Shown one piece after another: positions 1-10,059 of a DNA stretch of 64,000 nucleotides (position 1 is the stretch's first letter; every line of letters begins with the position of its first letter). This DNA comes from Anaerolineae bacterium (GTDB lineage: Bacteria; Chloroflexota; Anaerolineae; Anaerolineales; Anaerolineaceae), in contig JABUFD010000001.1 of assembly GCA_013314735.1 (NCBI GenBank), forward strand, positions 1,240,001 to 1,304,000, read 5' to 3'. The notes under the pieces are model-generated. The model saw nothing but the letters and a program-made list of their open reading frames with translations, searched no databases and was not told the origin of the DNA. The position numbers were made by a program, and so were the translations under genes.

Positions 1-1498
1 TGGATTGCCAGATTAAAAATACCAGCTGCGGTATCAGCAGTGTCCCGAACATGATCCAGAAGTAGACACCTTTGGTGAAGAACCCCAGGCTGGGAAGAAA
101 TCCACCTGCCTGTGAACCAAAGCCGGCATAGTAAGGAATATATAACAATACTGAAAGGATGCCCGCCAACAAACCTGTTTCCAGAAACTCAACCAGGCGT
201 CTTATTGACCAACCATACATCTGGTATTGCCGCAAGGTGACTGCCAACGCCAGCAGTCCAACATAAATTGGAAAGTCCCAGGTATTCATAAAGGCAATCC
301 CGCCGGTAACAAGCACTGCCATCCAGAAGACCGGCTCTCTCAACCAATGCCCGATAAACAACGATGGTTTCCCAGGCAGATCAGTGAGATTTCGAACAGG
401 AGTTAATTTCATCCGTGCCCATTCAAGGACACTGATCCGGTTCTCGGCACTATTCACGCCAGCCAGATAGATATTCAGGATCACTCCTACCGCCAGCAGG
501 ACAAACGGCATGGCCAGTACATGTGGGTGCATATCGGCGAGGATGTATGAAAAGTGCGGAAATTCATCAATAATTTCCACCCAATCCCCATTCATGCGAA
601 AATCCTGCACTACACGTGATGAGCGCCACCACCAATACCCATAACCGGCCCGATTGGGTACCCAACCGAACGGTGTTTTTGGGGGTTGAGACCATTCCGG
701 TATTGCCAGCCAGGTCCAAAAATGGCTGGCCAAAGAGCCATCGGGGACAGCTTTCCAACCAACCCCACGGGCGTGCAGCATTTCCATTAATCCCCCAAGG
801 TTACTGACCAGCAGCACAAAAATCGGTGCCAGCAAGGCTTGAAGATTGAAGCGTTTCCCAATGGGATCATCACTTTTTCGGTGCAGGTGCAGAAGGTTAT
901 TGAGAACGCCATATGCTGATACAGCTACCAATCCGAACAGTAGGGCTATCATGAGGTTGAAACCCACTGTAGAACTGACGCCTGTGACTCGAATCAGGAT
1001 CGAGACAATCACATATCCAAAATAATAGTAGGATATCGCATAACCCGATAACCATGGATCGCCAGGTGGGAATCCAGGCGATTTCAGGATCGAATTGATG
1101 AATGCCAATTCCATCGGTTTTTCCGTACCAATCAAAGCAGGATTTGCAGCCCGGACAATTGCCCAGAAAGCGAAGAAAACCAGGAATACCAGTTCAACAC
1201 CAGCAACCATCCGCCAATTTTGAATGAAATAAGTCCTGATGTCTTCCCATTGTCCTTTCAGGCTATATAAACTCGCCCCAAGCAACAGAGCAAATGCCAG
1301 AATCACACCGCCGAGGTCATTCTGGGCCACACCCAATACAGCCATCATCCAGAACAGGTAACCCCACACGAGTAAGGCAAAAACCCGTGCCAAAGCATAC
1401 CCGCGGTCAGGCAGATGGCGCAATAACCGGAATGTAATTGGGAAACCAATCAATCCTGCTGCTGTTACCCACAAATACCAGATAAGAAATGAACCCAT
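1..1498 (-). CDS. YYY-family (DUF2298) multi-spanning membrane protein, C-terminus beyond window
   Basis: Reading the minus strand from an ATG at 1498 gives about 499 codons without a stop up to the window edge, so the C-terminus is missing. The translation is almost all hydrophobic helices with short loops. It carries the family signature seen in the neighbouring giant gene: a 'NPALIGTEKPMELAF' loop followed by 'FPPGDPWLSGY' and the aromatic 'ISYYYFGY' run (about residues 155-190), then a lumenal 'FPHFSYILADMHPH' motif near residue 325. This matches the Chlor_Arch_YYY/DUF2298 family, which is of unproven biochemistry but is usually found beside GT39-like glycosyltransferases. It starts 21 bp after the stop of the fusion gene upstream, so it is probably the last or a late member of the envelope-glycan operon. 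Family assignment is by motif recall; function is inferred. Confidence 0.8.
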   Translation of the reverse strand, partial: MGSFLIWYLWVTAAGLIGFPITFRLLRHLPDRGYALARVFALLVWGYLFWMMAVLGVAQNDLGGVILAFALLLGASLYSLKGQWEDIRTYFIQNWRMVAGVELVFLVFFAFWAIVRAANPALIGTEKPMELAFINSILKSPGFPPGDPWLSGYAISYYYFGYVIVSILIRVTGVSSTVGFNLMIALLFGLVAVSAYGVLNNLLHLHRKSDDPIGKRFNLQALLAPIFVLLVSNLGGLMEMLHARGVGWKAVPDGSLASHFWTWLAIPEWSQPPKTPFGWVPNRAGYGYWWWRSSRVVQDFRMNGDWVEIIDEFPHFSYILADMHPHVLAMPFVLLAVGVILNIYLAGVNSAENRISVLEWARMKLTPVRNLTDLPGKPSLFIGHWLREPVFWMAVLVTGGIAFMNTWDFPIYVGLLALAVTLRQYQMYGWSIRRLVEFLETGLLAGILSVLLYIPYYAGFGSQAGGFLPSLGFFTKGVYFWIMFGTLLIPQLVFLIWQS

Positions 1499-1519
1499 CG
1501 TCTCTTTCAGCTCCTGGCC

Positions 1520-4500
1520 TTATTGTAGCACCTTGTAAATGGAAGTCTGCCCTTGCTGGAACACAACCTCCCAAAGATCTCCCTCCAGACGCTGGAACTT
1601 GCGTAATCCATCATCCATGTAATACACCTGTTCCATACGTCCCACTACGATATAACCTACATCATACTTTGCCAACAAATCCCGTGCGGTTTCGATATCG
1701 GTGGTGTTATAGAACAAGTTGATATCATCCACGCGGTCAGTTACCCATGTGGATGGGGTGACAGTCCTTTGCTGTCGTTGATGCCAATTCCAACCAACCA
1801 CAGATGGCAGTCCGGTATAAATGGTATAACGGTTGCCCCATCGATATTCCACAGTGTTCCCTTCCATAATCACAGGAGAACCCTGCACATTCTCTTGCAT
1901 CCATTGGATCGCCGCATAATCTTCAGCGAGTGAGTATACTTCCCCTTGATCGTTGTATTCCGCATACTGCATGTAGGCCATACCATCCAACACATGAGGA
2001 GCATCTTTGGCCATACGATCGGTGATTTTATCACGGCTGGCCATTATGGGATACAATGCGCCACAAAACAACAAGGCGATTAATACAGCCTGGAAAACTC
2101 GATACCACTCTTTTGGCATTTTCTCTGCCATTACCGGAATCATCCATCCCAATCCAGCAGCGGACGCGATTGCTAACAGCACCCAGGCTTGCAAATAAAA
2201 TTTGAAGACTGTATTCATCCTGCCGATATCGCCTTCCAGCACGATCACTTCTACCGCAAGGGTTAATACCAGTCCGGTGCCCATCAGGAACAAAACCAAC
2301 CGTTTCAAATCGGGCTGGTCCGGCCGGAGCAACAAAATCCCCGCCCAGGCTGCCATCAATAATGCAATCCAACCAATATGAACCTTTAACACAAATAACA
2401 CAATCAGGATAACCACAAGCACTGCAGCGCAAACCGCAAGCCAAGACTGGAATTTTTTCAGTTTCTTCAACGCAGAAACCGGTGTGACGGCCATCCAAAC
2501 ATAGCTCTCGTATCCGAGCCATATCAAAAGGATGAACAAGAAGATTCCCCAATGGGTGACATAAGAAGAAATGGGTGTTGTATCCTGCCCCCAATATTTG
2601 ATGGAGTTGTATCCCTGTCCATACCAATCCGCAAATGGCTGGTACATCGCGAATGCCAGAAAAACCAGTAATACCACGCTTCCGATGGCGATTGCCGCCG
2701 TCAGCAGTGCCTTCTTGTTCCCGCGGTTTTTGACCAGCTCAGCCAGTTCCAGGTGTTGAAACATGCTGTAAGCGACGACAATGACAGCCAGGATCAGATA
2801 AACCGGTAAATCCCACGTATTGGTCGGACGGAGTGCTCCTATAGCCAACGAGCCAAAAATCAGGCTGGAAACGAGACGTCCCCACACAACCCGGCCATTT
2901 TCCTTCCATTGCCCCCGTAAAAATGAAACGCACCACACCAGCACCAACAGTGTGATGGGAAGAGCCAGTAGATGGGCATGCAAATCTGCATATAAAAACG
3001 TGAAGTAAGGAAATTCTGTGATTGGTTCATTTGGTATCGTGCGGCTGGGAATCCAGTACCAATCTCCTGGATAAAAAGGAAAAACATTGCCACGAAATAA
3101 TTCAGGTATTCCCCGGAAAAAGGCTGCCAATAAGTCTGAAAAACTCGCATTCGCGGTGTCTACTACACCACCCAGCCGGATAAATCCATTCATAAACATT
3201 CGGATGGTCCCCAGGTTTCCGATCACCAATGTCAACACAGCGCCAAAAATACCGCCGATGATTGGAATGCGGGGACTCCATTTTTCCGAGTTCGGCTCAA
3301 TTTTCGAAGGAAGGAAGCGCAACAAGTGATACACCAGGCTGAAGGCGGCCAATGCAAACAGGCTAAACAGCGTGGGCAGCACCAGGTTGTAAGCCACAGA
3401 TGGCATAATCCCAAGAGCTTTCACTGGCATCCCGACAATGACAAATCCATAATAATAGTAATTGATGAACCCCCCGCTGAACCATGGATCATACGGCGGA
3501 AATGTGGTGCTTTTCAATACTGCATTCCAGTAGGAGAAATCCATTGGTTTTTCTCCACCTTTATACGGGTGCCACAAATCCGGGTTCCCCAGGCGCACCA
3601 GGAGAAAGGCAACGAAAAAAGCCACAGCAACCATTTCAATCGTTGCGATCAGGCGTGCGTTTTGCCTTACTTCTCCAACAATTTCCTCCCGGTTTCGAAC
3701 CAACAACCAGGCATTTATACCAACCATGACACCCAGTATGATCCAAACCGTCAGACGGGTAACAGGAATTTGCACAGAACCAGCCATCCAACTGACCCAG
3801 GCCAATACCAGCATCCCAACCAGGCGTGAGACTGCATATCCGCGGTCATACAACCCATTAAAAACCAACCTTGTGAAGGGATAAATAATCCAGCCTAAAA
3901 CTGTGATACTAAGGTACCAGACTAGCAATGCCAACCAGGGGTAACGGTTGAGCAAACTTTCAGGCGGAAACAGTTGTGACCAGGTACCACCGCTACGCTG
4001 ATCATTTAAACGGTCGGTGGGCAGCAGAAGGTTTGCAGGTTTCATGGGTACATCCGCCGGAACCTGGTGAATCACCCGATCCAGATCAACCTGCATAAAC
4101 ATGGCGCGTCCTTTCTCCGAATCAAACGCCGGGCTCTTCTTAAAAATCAGCACCTTGGGATGGTCATATACTGTAAAGGCTTCTTCAGCCAGTTGGTCAT
4201 TGATCTCAAACGATCCCAGGTTGGGGTTTGATTGGAATACCTTGATTAACTCGAATCCCAAATTTCCAGAGTACATTCCAGGTTTCGCATTCGCATAACA
4301 AACCAGGATATCCTCGTCCATTGGGCAGCCGATCAGTTCCCGGTAATAGAGGGTCGTCATCGGGTATCGCTCAGGTACGCGGGTGGTGGTACCCCATTGC
4401 CGGTTGGATGTGATCATGATGATATCAGCTTCGTCCAAAATCCGCAGGAACCGGTCACGCTTGCTTTCGTTATCATCCCAATACATCTCAAAGTTCAGGT

Positions 4501-6871
4501 CAGACCTAAAGACACCATCAAAATTATTGAATGGGTCATACCCATCCATCCGCTGTGGTACCACATCATCCCAGGAGCTTTCGTTGGCCTGAACATTGCC
4601 CCAAAAGGCCACCCCACCCTCACCTTCCAGCTGGAACTCAAGGGTATACACCTCACCCTCTTCGACCTTGACAGGTTCTGGAAACACCAATTCGAACCTG
4701 TCACCCCGTCCATCTGGCTCGGGCGGGAAGGCATTAACGATCATACTGGTCCCCAGCTTTGTCAGGCGGTAATCCCGGATGGTAAGCTGGAGCAATTTAT
4801 CATTATCCGAACCCGCCACATCGGAAATATGTGGAACCGTGATCCGGTCCAATGTTCCCGTCCACTTGGGTATCAGTGTGTAAGTTCTTGGCGACTGCTG
4901 AGTGATTTGCTCAACTGCTTCAGGCAGGTAGTGCCAACGTACTTGGCTGGTGATCTGTTCCCTGATTTCAAGTCCAATGGAACCGGTTACCTTCAGCATC
5001 GCATCAGCTGATTCTGAACGTATGACCAGGTAATACGTTTGCCCCGGGGTCACTTCAGCCTGTTGCAGCAAAGGAACCAGTTGGGCATCCCCCCTGCTGT
5101 CATTGATCGTTGTCATTTCTGAATATAACTCGCCAAAGCCAATGACATTGCTCCCACCAGGATCAGTACTGATTACAACTTTGATGGCATGCATACCACC
5201 AGTCATGCCTTCATAACGCACATGATCAAAACTGATTCTGGCTACTGCTCCGCTCACAGCAGGCTGCCATTGATAGACCAATGGCAATTCGCCAGTGATT
5301 ACTCGGCCAGGTTCATAAGGCAGGATTTGCTGCCTCTCACCGTTGTCAGTTTGAATTTTGACGTTGACTGGCCCTTCAATATTCTGGTAATACCAACGGG
5401 AGGCTTCCACGCGTGTTACCGAACGCGTATAAATGCGGGAAAAGGCAAAACCCCAGCCAGCAGTCGCCACGATCACTACAACGCCCAACACTGCGGCCAG
5501 AACCTGGTTCCAACGAATAATCCGGAGTTCCCGTTTCCCCTTAAGTTTCCACAGGTCAACCACCAACCAGGCCCCTATAATACATAAAGGACTATAGATT
5601 TGCATGAAGTAACGCATGCTGCTGGTGAAATTCGTCAATTGCCAGGTGAAATAGACCGCCGTCCACCCCCACAGTAGTAAATGTTCATACCATCTACCCT
5701 TTATCATCCGCCACAACATCAGGAGAAAACCAGCCCAGGCCAGAATCCCCAATGGAAGCCCCAGCCCCCAAATGGTGAGATTCGTAAATCCGAAGCTTAA
5801 AGGCCGGCGCGACCATTGCAGGGCTGGCGGAAAATCAACTTCTCCTTTGCTTTGCCCGCTCAGGCTGCGTAGATCATTAATCCACTCCTGGTTGGGAACA
5901 AAACCGAAAAACCCAGGTCCCTCAAATGCATACGGCTGGCAGATTCTGAAAACGATGATACTCACGACACCAGCAACAACGAGGTGCCGCATCATGATGC
6001 TCCCCTCAAGTCGACGGGTCTCACTCGGCAATTGCAGCCACCGGATCCCAGCCGCTGCCGCCACCAGCCCAGCAATTGGCAGGGCGCTGATCTTGCAGGC
6101 CATTGCCATCCCAAAGGCAATTCCGAATGCGACATACGGCAATACTCTATCCCAATATTTCACCGCAATACCCAGCCAAAAACCTTCATCAGGCGCATTT
6201 TGAGGTTGTTGGTCGGAAATATTGTCTTCCAGGTCTTTCTTATCTTTCATTGAAAGATCAATCCCTGGTTGTGTCATCACCAGTACAGCAAAGTAAAGTG
6301 CAGCCATACTGAAAAAATTCGCCTGGATATCTACTGTAAAGTAGTGGGATAATTGAATGGGGAGAACAGCGAAGGCATAAAAAGCAGCCGCCATGACGCC
6401 GATGGCGGTGAATTTAAACAACCGTTTACCGATGAGATATGTGATTAAGATTGTCAGGACATCAAAAAACGCCGACAAATACCGACCAACGATATAAATA
6501 TCCCAACCGCTTTCACCCAGCTGGCTGGCGACAAACCGCGTTATAAACAAAGGCAATGTGCCGTAAACATAAAATGTATAACCCACATTTTCCGGGTTCA
6601 TTGTTGAAACCTGGGTGTTGAAAAAATTTCCTGGTTCTTCATTCGGGCGAATGGAGGAAACCACAAACATCAAAAACCGTTCGTCAGGATGCAGATACTG
6701 GTCCTCATCCCATTTCATGCCGACGAAGCGAAGCGCTGCCCCACCGATCACAACCGCAGCCAATACGATCAACCATAACCATTGCAGCTTGTTGGTGTGT
6801 CTGTGCTGACTGTTTGTTTGGTTCGTCTCAGGATTATTTGTCATTTCCAAATCACTCATTTGCTGCACCAC
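1520..6871 (-). CDS. Giant GT39-like glycosyltransferase fused to a YYY (DUF2298) membrane domain
   Basis: This 1783-residue protein has two membrane halves. Residues about 30-500 resemble a GT39/PMT-type glycosyltransferase: an early acidic loop 'DEDQYLHPDERF' followed by many helices. Residues about 510-960 form a soluble, beta-rich extracytoplasmic stretch. Residues about 985-1640 are a second membrane block with the YYY signature (a 'GGEKPMDFSYWNAV' loop, then 'FINYYYYGF', and 'FPYFTFLYADLHAH' further on), followed by a soluble tail. Proteins of this kind are expected to move a sugar from a polyprenyl-phosphate donor on the outer face; the acceptor is unknown. The start is ambiguous: GTG codons at 6871 and 6868 and an ATG at 6859 follow an AAGGA motif, and the 6868 GTG has the best spacing. 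It lies 15 bp after the GT39-like gene upstream and 21 bp before the separate YYY gene downstream. Confidence 0.82.
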   Translation of the reverse strand: MVQQMSDLEMTNNPETNQTNSQHRHTNKLQWLWLIVLAAVVIGGAALRFVGMKWDEDQYLHPDERFLMFVVSSIRPNEEPGNFFNTQVSTMNPENVGYTFYVYGTLPLFITRFVASQLGESGWDIYIVGRYLSAFFDVLTILITYLIGKRLFKFTAIGVMAAAFYAFAVLPIQLSHYFTVDIQANFFSMAALYFAVLVMTQPGIDLSMKDKKDLEDNISDQQPQNAPDEGFWLGIAVKYWDRVLPYVAFGIAFGMAMACKISALPIAGLVAAAAGIRWLQLPSETRRLEGSIMMRHLVVAGVVSIIVFRICQPYAFEGPGFFGFVPNQEWINDLRSLSGQSKGEVDFPPALQWSRRPLSFGFTNLTIWGLGLPLGILAWAGFLLMLWRMIKGRWYEHLLLWGWTAVYFTWQLTNFTSSMRYFMQIYSPLCIIGAWLVVDLWKLKGKRELRIIRWNQVLAAVLGVVVIVATAGWGFAFSRIYTRSVTRVEASRWYYQNIEGPVNVKIQTDNGERQQILPYEPGRVITGELPLVYQWQPAVSGAVARISFDHVRYEGMTGGMHAIKVVISTDPGGSNVIGFGELYSEMTTINDSRGDAQLVPLLQQAEVTPGQTYYLVIRSESADAMLKVTGSIGLEIREQITSQVRWHYLPEAVEQITQQSPRTYTLIPKWTGTLDRITVPHISDVAGSDNDKLLQLTIRDYRLTKLGTSMIVNAFPPEPDGRGDRFELVFPEPVKVEEGEVYTLEFQLEGEGGVAFWGNVQANESSWDDVVPQRMDGYDPFNNFDGVFRSDLNFEMYWDDNESKRDRFLRILDEADIIMITSNRQWGTTTRVPERYPMTTLYYRELIGCPMDEDILVCYANAKPGMYSGNLGFELIKVFQSNPNLGSFEINDQLAEEAFTVYDHPKVLIFKKSPAFDSEKGRAMFMQVDLDRVIHQVPADVPMKPANLLLPTDRLNDQRSGGTWSQLFPPESLLNRYPWLALLVWYLSITVLGWIIYPFTRLVFNGLYDRGYAVSRLVGMLVLAWVSWMAGSVQIPVTRLTVWIILGVMVGINAWLLVRNREEIVGEVRQNARLIATIEMVAVAFFVAFLLVRLGNPDLWHPYKGGEKPMDFSYWNAVLKSTTFPPYDPWFSGGFINYYYYGFVIVGMPVKALGIMPSVAYNLVLPTLFSLFALAAFSLVYHLLRFLPSKIEPNSEKWSPRIPIIGGIFGAVLTLVIGNLGTIRMFMNGFIRLGGVVDTANASFSDLLAAFFRGIPELFRGNVFPFYPGDWYWIPSRTIPNEPITEFPYFTFLYADLHAHLLALPITLLVLVWCVSFLRGQWKENGRVVWGRLVSSLIFGSLAIGALRPTNTWDLPVYLILAVIVVAYSMFQHLELAELVKNRGNKKALLTAAIAIGSVVLLVFLAFAMYQPFADWYGQGYNSIKYWGQDTTPISSYVTHWGIFLFILLIWLGYESYVWMAVTPVSALKKLKKFQSWLAVCAAVLVVILIVLFVLKVHIGWIALLMAAWAGILLLRPDQPDLKRLVLFLMGTGLVLTLAVEVIVLEGDIGRMNTVFKFYLQAWVLLAIASAAGLGWMIPVMAEKMPKEWYRVFQAVLIALLFCGALYPIMASRDKITDRMAKDAPHVLDGMAYMQYAEYNDQGEVYSLAEDYAAIQWMQENVQGSPVIMEGNTVEYRWGNRYTIYTGLPSVVGWNWHQRQQRTVTPSTWVTDRVDDINLFYNTTDIETARDLLAKYDVGYIVVGRMEQVYYMDDGLRKFQRLEGDLWEVVFQQGQTSIYKVLQ

Positions 6872-6886
6872 TTTTCCTTGGATGAA

Positions 6887-9175
6887 CTATTCCTGACTGT
6901 ACGCCAGATAAATGTAGAAATCTTTGCCTTCGATAGAATCCAAATGGCGTTTCAACACGCCATCAGGATACGTGGCTTGTAATGTCGCCATCGCTTCCGC
7001 ATCATTGGTATTGAAGATAAACAACTTGGGTCCGGTAATTGCCGTGGTTGTCGGAATATCCTGAACCCATAACGCATAATCCTTACGCGGGTATCCAGCA
7101 TTGATCCCTACCAGCCTGGTGTCGACCCAATACGGGTATGGGATAACAAAAGCATGATCAGGTTCGCCAAACGAATTCGAAAATCCTTCGATGACTTCTC
7201 CCATGTCACTGGTATTCCACGCACCTTTTAAAAATCGTTCCTGATATTGATGAAAGACAAGGTCATAATTGGCATTCGCTGAAACGAACATCAGGCCCAG
7301 CACCAGGGCGACAACAAAAACTGATAAATTATTTTTTGCAAGTCGATCATTAATTGCTCGCATCACACCCTCAACACCCACCCCGACCACGAGAAATACC
7401 GGCACCATCGCTGCAGATGTCCGGTTCAAGCATGGATTTTCAAGTGGAAAGGCGATGGAAAGGATGGATGGCATCAGCAGTAATGGAATGGATACCAACA
7501 GGAACAAATCCGTCCAGCTTTTATGCCGTATGTAGCGTACCACGACCAGGATCAACCCGAAAAAGTAAAAAACTGCTGAAACAGCATCCAAAGCCGGGCG
7601 GTCTGGAATGGAATGAACCCAAACACTGCCATTGTTGTCGAAAAACATCAGGTTTGCTTTTACAAAGTTATCCAAAAAGATCAGAACAGGGTTGCCCGGA
7701 TAATCAGCCTCAGCAGTTCCTAACCGGGTAGCCATCCGGTAAGAGAACATGTCCGGATAACTGATCCAATAGCGAAGCAAAGGTAAAAATATTGCCAAAG
7801 AAACAATCGCAATGACCAATAGTGCGATCCATGCATTTCGACGGATTTGCCTGGTGCGAATGTGATGGAGCCAGTAGATACCAGCACCAACCACCACAAC
7901 AATCGGAACAAACCGGAACGAGCTATACCCGTGCAAGCCGATTCCCAGGAAAATCCCGCTTAAAACAAAATCATTCCGTTGTGAATTCCGCAGCCCACGA
8001 ACCAGATAAAACAACGTTGGCGCAGCAAATGCCGCATACAAAATATACCTTAAGCCAACACGCGAGATCACATTCGGCCAATAGGCAATCCCGATAAAAA
8101 ATACCGCGAAAAGCCCCACCCATCGGTTTCCAATCTCTTTACCCAGCAAATACACATAGGGCAGCATTAAAAGGCCGCAGAGAACTGTGCCAATTTTTAA
8201 ACTCAGAAAAGAAAATCCTGTCCCGAACAGCTTCACCACGGTCGCAGTCAGGTACATCTGAAATGCTTCCCTTCCTGTATTACGCGGGAAAAATGTATTG
8301 AATTGGCCTTCGATCACATCCTGCACATCGAGTAGTTTTTCTGCGTGGTCAGAGAACATTTCTCCTGGCACGACATCAAGCAGGTAGGTTCGGTAGAAAA
8401 CCACAATCAACGCCACAAGGATCATTAATATTTGCCAGCGGGTAACATGTATAGGATGCACAGGTCTGGTTATCGTTTGCCATGCTTGTTTCACTTGAAT
8501 CTTCAGCCTGCCAGCTTCAGGAAGATTCCATAAACCTGCCACCATCAAAGCAACACCCCCCAGCCACAGGAACAAATTCAATGCCGTAAATCGCTGCCCA
8601 CCGAACGCAACCAGTGCGCCAAGAAGCATCGGGATGCTGATTAGAAACGGCACCTCCCGCATTCGGACAGAAAGGACGGTAGCACCAGGCTCCGGATTCT
8701 GAAAAACTGGAAGTTCACGGTTAAGCAAAGCCCAGAGGGTTAGAATGGCTGATGTTCCATATAAAAAGAGAGAGACGAATAGGTTCTCTTTTGTTGCTTC
8801 GAACATCACCTGCCCGCTGAGAGCCAGAACGATTCCTACCAATAACTTCCAGGGAAATTGCCTCTGGATTTTTTCCTCGCCTCGTTTCTGCCCGGTTGTT
8901 GTTGTTTGGCTGGTTACTTCAACATCATTGATACCAGATACAGAATCTGGGACCTGGATTTCCACCTCACTGCGGATTGATTGGCTTACACCTGATTGTA
9001 TCGACTGGTTGATGATCGTTTCGATCTGAACATCAGACACTACTTCTGGCAAGTCACCTGTGGTGACTTGCCGTTCATCGCCAAGATACTGGGAGAAATC
9101 CATGCTGCTCTTCTTCCAGAACTGGATTTTCGATAAGAAGAAATCCAGGACACTGGGTTCTTGTTGATCAGACAT
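6887..9175 (-). CDS. GT39/ArnT-like membrane glycosyltransferase
   Basis: The start chosen is the ATG at 9175 (762 residues), preceded by GAAAGG; an in-frame start at 9235 would add 20 residues without obvious support. The first ~115 residues are polar and probably cytoplasmic. Paired helices follow, then from about residue 245 a GT39/PMT_2-type membrane domain with an acidic first loop ('GEMFSDHAEK') and a following 'FFPRNTGREAF' segment, about ten hydrophobic helices, and a soluble C-terminal part of about 130 residues. The family transfers sugars from polyprenyl-phosphate carriers to lipids or proteins at the outer membrane face. It sits between a methyltransferase and the giant GT39-YYY gene on the same strand, which supports a joint role in envelope glycan assembly. 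The substrate cannot be told from sequence. Confidence 0.78.
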   Translation of the reverse strand: MSDQQEPSVLDFFLSKIQFWKKSSMDFSQYLGDERQVTTGDLPEVVSDVQIETIINQSIQSGVSQSIRSEVEIQVPDSVSGINDVEVTSQTTTTGQKRGEEKIQRQFPWKLLVGIVLALSGQVMFEATKENLFVSLFLYGTSAILTLWALLNRELPVFQNPEPGATVLSVRMREVPFLISIPMLLGALVAFGGQRFTALNLFLWLGGVALMVAGLWNLPEAGRLKIQVKQAWQTITRPVHPIHVTRWQILMILVALIVVFYRTYLLDVVPGEMFSDHAEKLLDVQDVIEGQFNTFFPRNTGREAFQMYLTATVVKLFGTGFSFLSLKIGTVLCGLLMLPYVYLLGKEIGNRWVGLFAVFFIGIAYWPNVISRVGLRYILYAAFAAPTLFYLVRGLRNSQRNDFVLSGIFLGIGLHGYSSFRFVPIVVVVGAGIYWLHHIRTRQIRRNAWIALLVIAIVSLAIFLPLLRYWISYPDMFSYRMATRLGTAEADYPGNPVLIFLDNFVKANLMFFDNNGSVWVHSIPDRPALDAVSAVFYFFGLILVVVRYIRHKSWTDLFLLVSIPLLLMPSILSIAFPLENPCLNRTSAAMVPVFLVVGVGVEGVMRAINDRLAKNNLSVFVVALVLGLMFVSANANYDLVFHQYQERFLKGAWNTSDMGEVIEGFSNSFGEPDHAFVIPYPYWVDTRLVGINAGYPRKDYALWVQDIPTTTAITGPKLFIFNTNDAEAMATLQATYPDGVLKRHLDSIEGKDFYIYLAYSQE

Positions 9176-9261
9176 TCCTGTACCTTTCTGCTTGTGTACT
9201 TCATCCTTGAGGTCAACAATACTATATTTTCGCATAAGTCAAAGGCAATTACCAAAAGATC

Positions 9262-10059
9262 TTACGCCTTCGTTTTACGGGCAACGTAGAATGTATAGGA
9301 ACCATTCGGCTGGTGATAGGAATCCTCATCATAATAAGGCTGAACCAATCTCTTTGTTAAGGCAAGGTTCCAGGGTTGTTTAACCAAAATCCAATTTCCG
9401 GTGATGGCATGAATTATCCATGATGGAATACCAAAGTAATGTCCCCACTCGAGTATGTGCAGCGCTCTCGGTGAAAAGTAATGCCACCAACGGATTACCT
9501 GGAAACCAGAAGTCGCCAACCGTTCCTGCCAAACCTCGGGCGAATCGCAGTGGTGATGACGTGATATGGCATTGAAAAATTTTCGATATGCATCCGCAAT
9601 GCGCCGAAGGTGAAGCCGGTCGAACATCGTTGAGATACTTAAATTACCCAAAAATTGATGGTTGGGAACACAAAACAGGAACATGCCATCTTCCTTGACC
9701 ACCCGGTGGATTTCATTGATCACCGGATCAAGGTCTGGTATGTGTTCCAAAACAGAATTGCTGAACACATTGGCGAAATAGCCATCCGCTACCGGGATGT
9801 GTGCGCCATCCCCCTGGATGACAAGATGATAGCCTCCCCGTTCTTGTGCTTCTCGAACCGGCGCTGCCCAGGGATCAATGCCTATATCAATTTTTTTATC
9901 AAAAGTGACCGTAACGAATTGCCCATCACCGCAGCCCATATCCAGAACCGGGGAGTCCAGTTCAAATTCCTGGTAAAACCGCGACTCAATCGCTCGCAAG
10001 AAACCGCGAAAATAGGGCAAATCACGCAAATTGCGCAAAAGGAAATCAACAGGCATCAA
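9262..10059 (-). CDS. Class I SAM-dependent methyltransferase
   Basis: The 265-residue protein has a Methyltransf_11-type core. Motif I is 'VLDMGCGDGQF' near residue 38, the acidic ribose-binding end of strand 2 is 'IGIDPW', and 'NSVLEHIPDLDPV' plus 'EIHRVVKEDG' mark the post-motif region typical of small-molecule or sugar/lipid methyltransferases. The C-terminal ~110 residues are aromatic-rich and have no motif I recognise. Its start overlaps the stop of the GT4 gene by 4 bp (ATGA), so the two are probably translationally coupled and the enzyme likely methylates a glycan or lipid made by this operon. The class is certain, the substrate is not. Confidence 0.85.
   Translation of the reverse strand: MMPVDFLLRNLRDLPYFRGFLRAIESRFYQEFELDSPVLDMGCGDGQFVTVTFDKKIDIGIDPWAAPVREAQERGGYHLVIQGDGAHIPVADGYFANVFSNSVLEHIPDLDPVINEIHRVVKEDGMFLFCVPNHQFLGNLSISTMFDRLHLRRIADAYRKFFNAISRHHHCDSPEVWQERLATSGFQVIRWWHYFSPRALHILEWGHYFGIPSWIIHAITGNWILVKQPWNLALTKRLVQPYYDEDSYHQPNGSYTFYVARKTKA

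Noticed and set aside
2031-3150. Long overlapping frames inside the GT39-YYY gene (for example 2031-2627)
   Set aside because: They are shadow frames without domains or start signals; the 1783-residue frame is supported by two family signatures.
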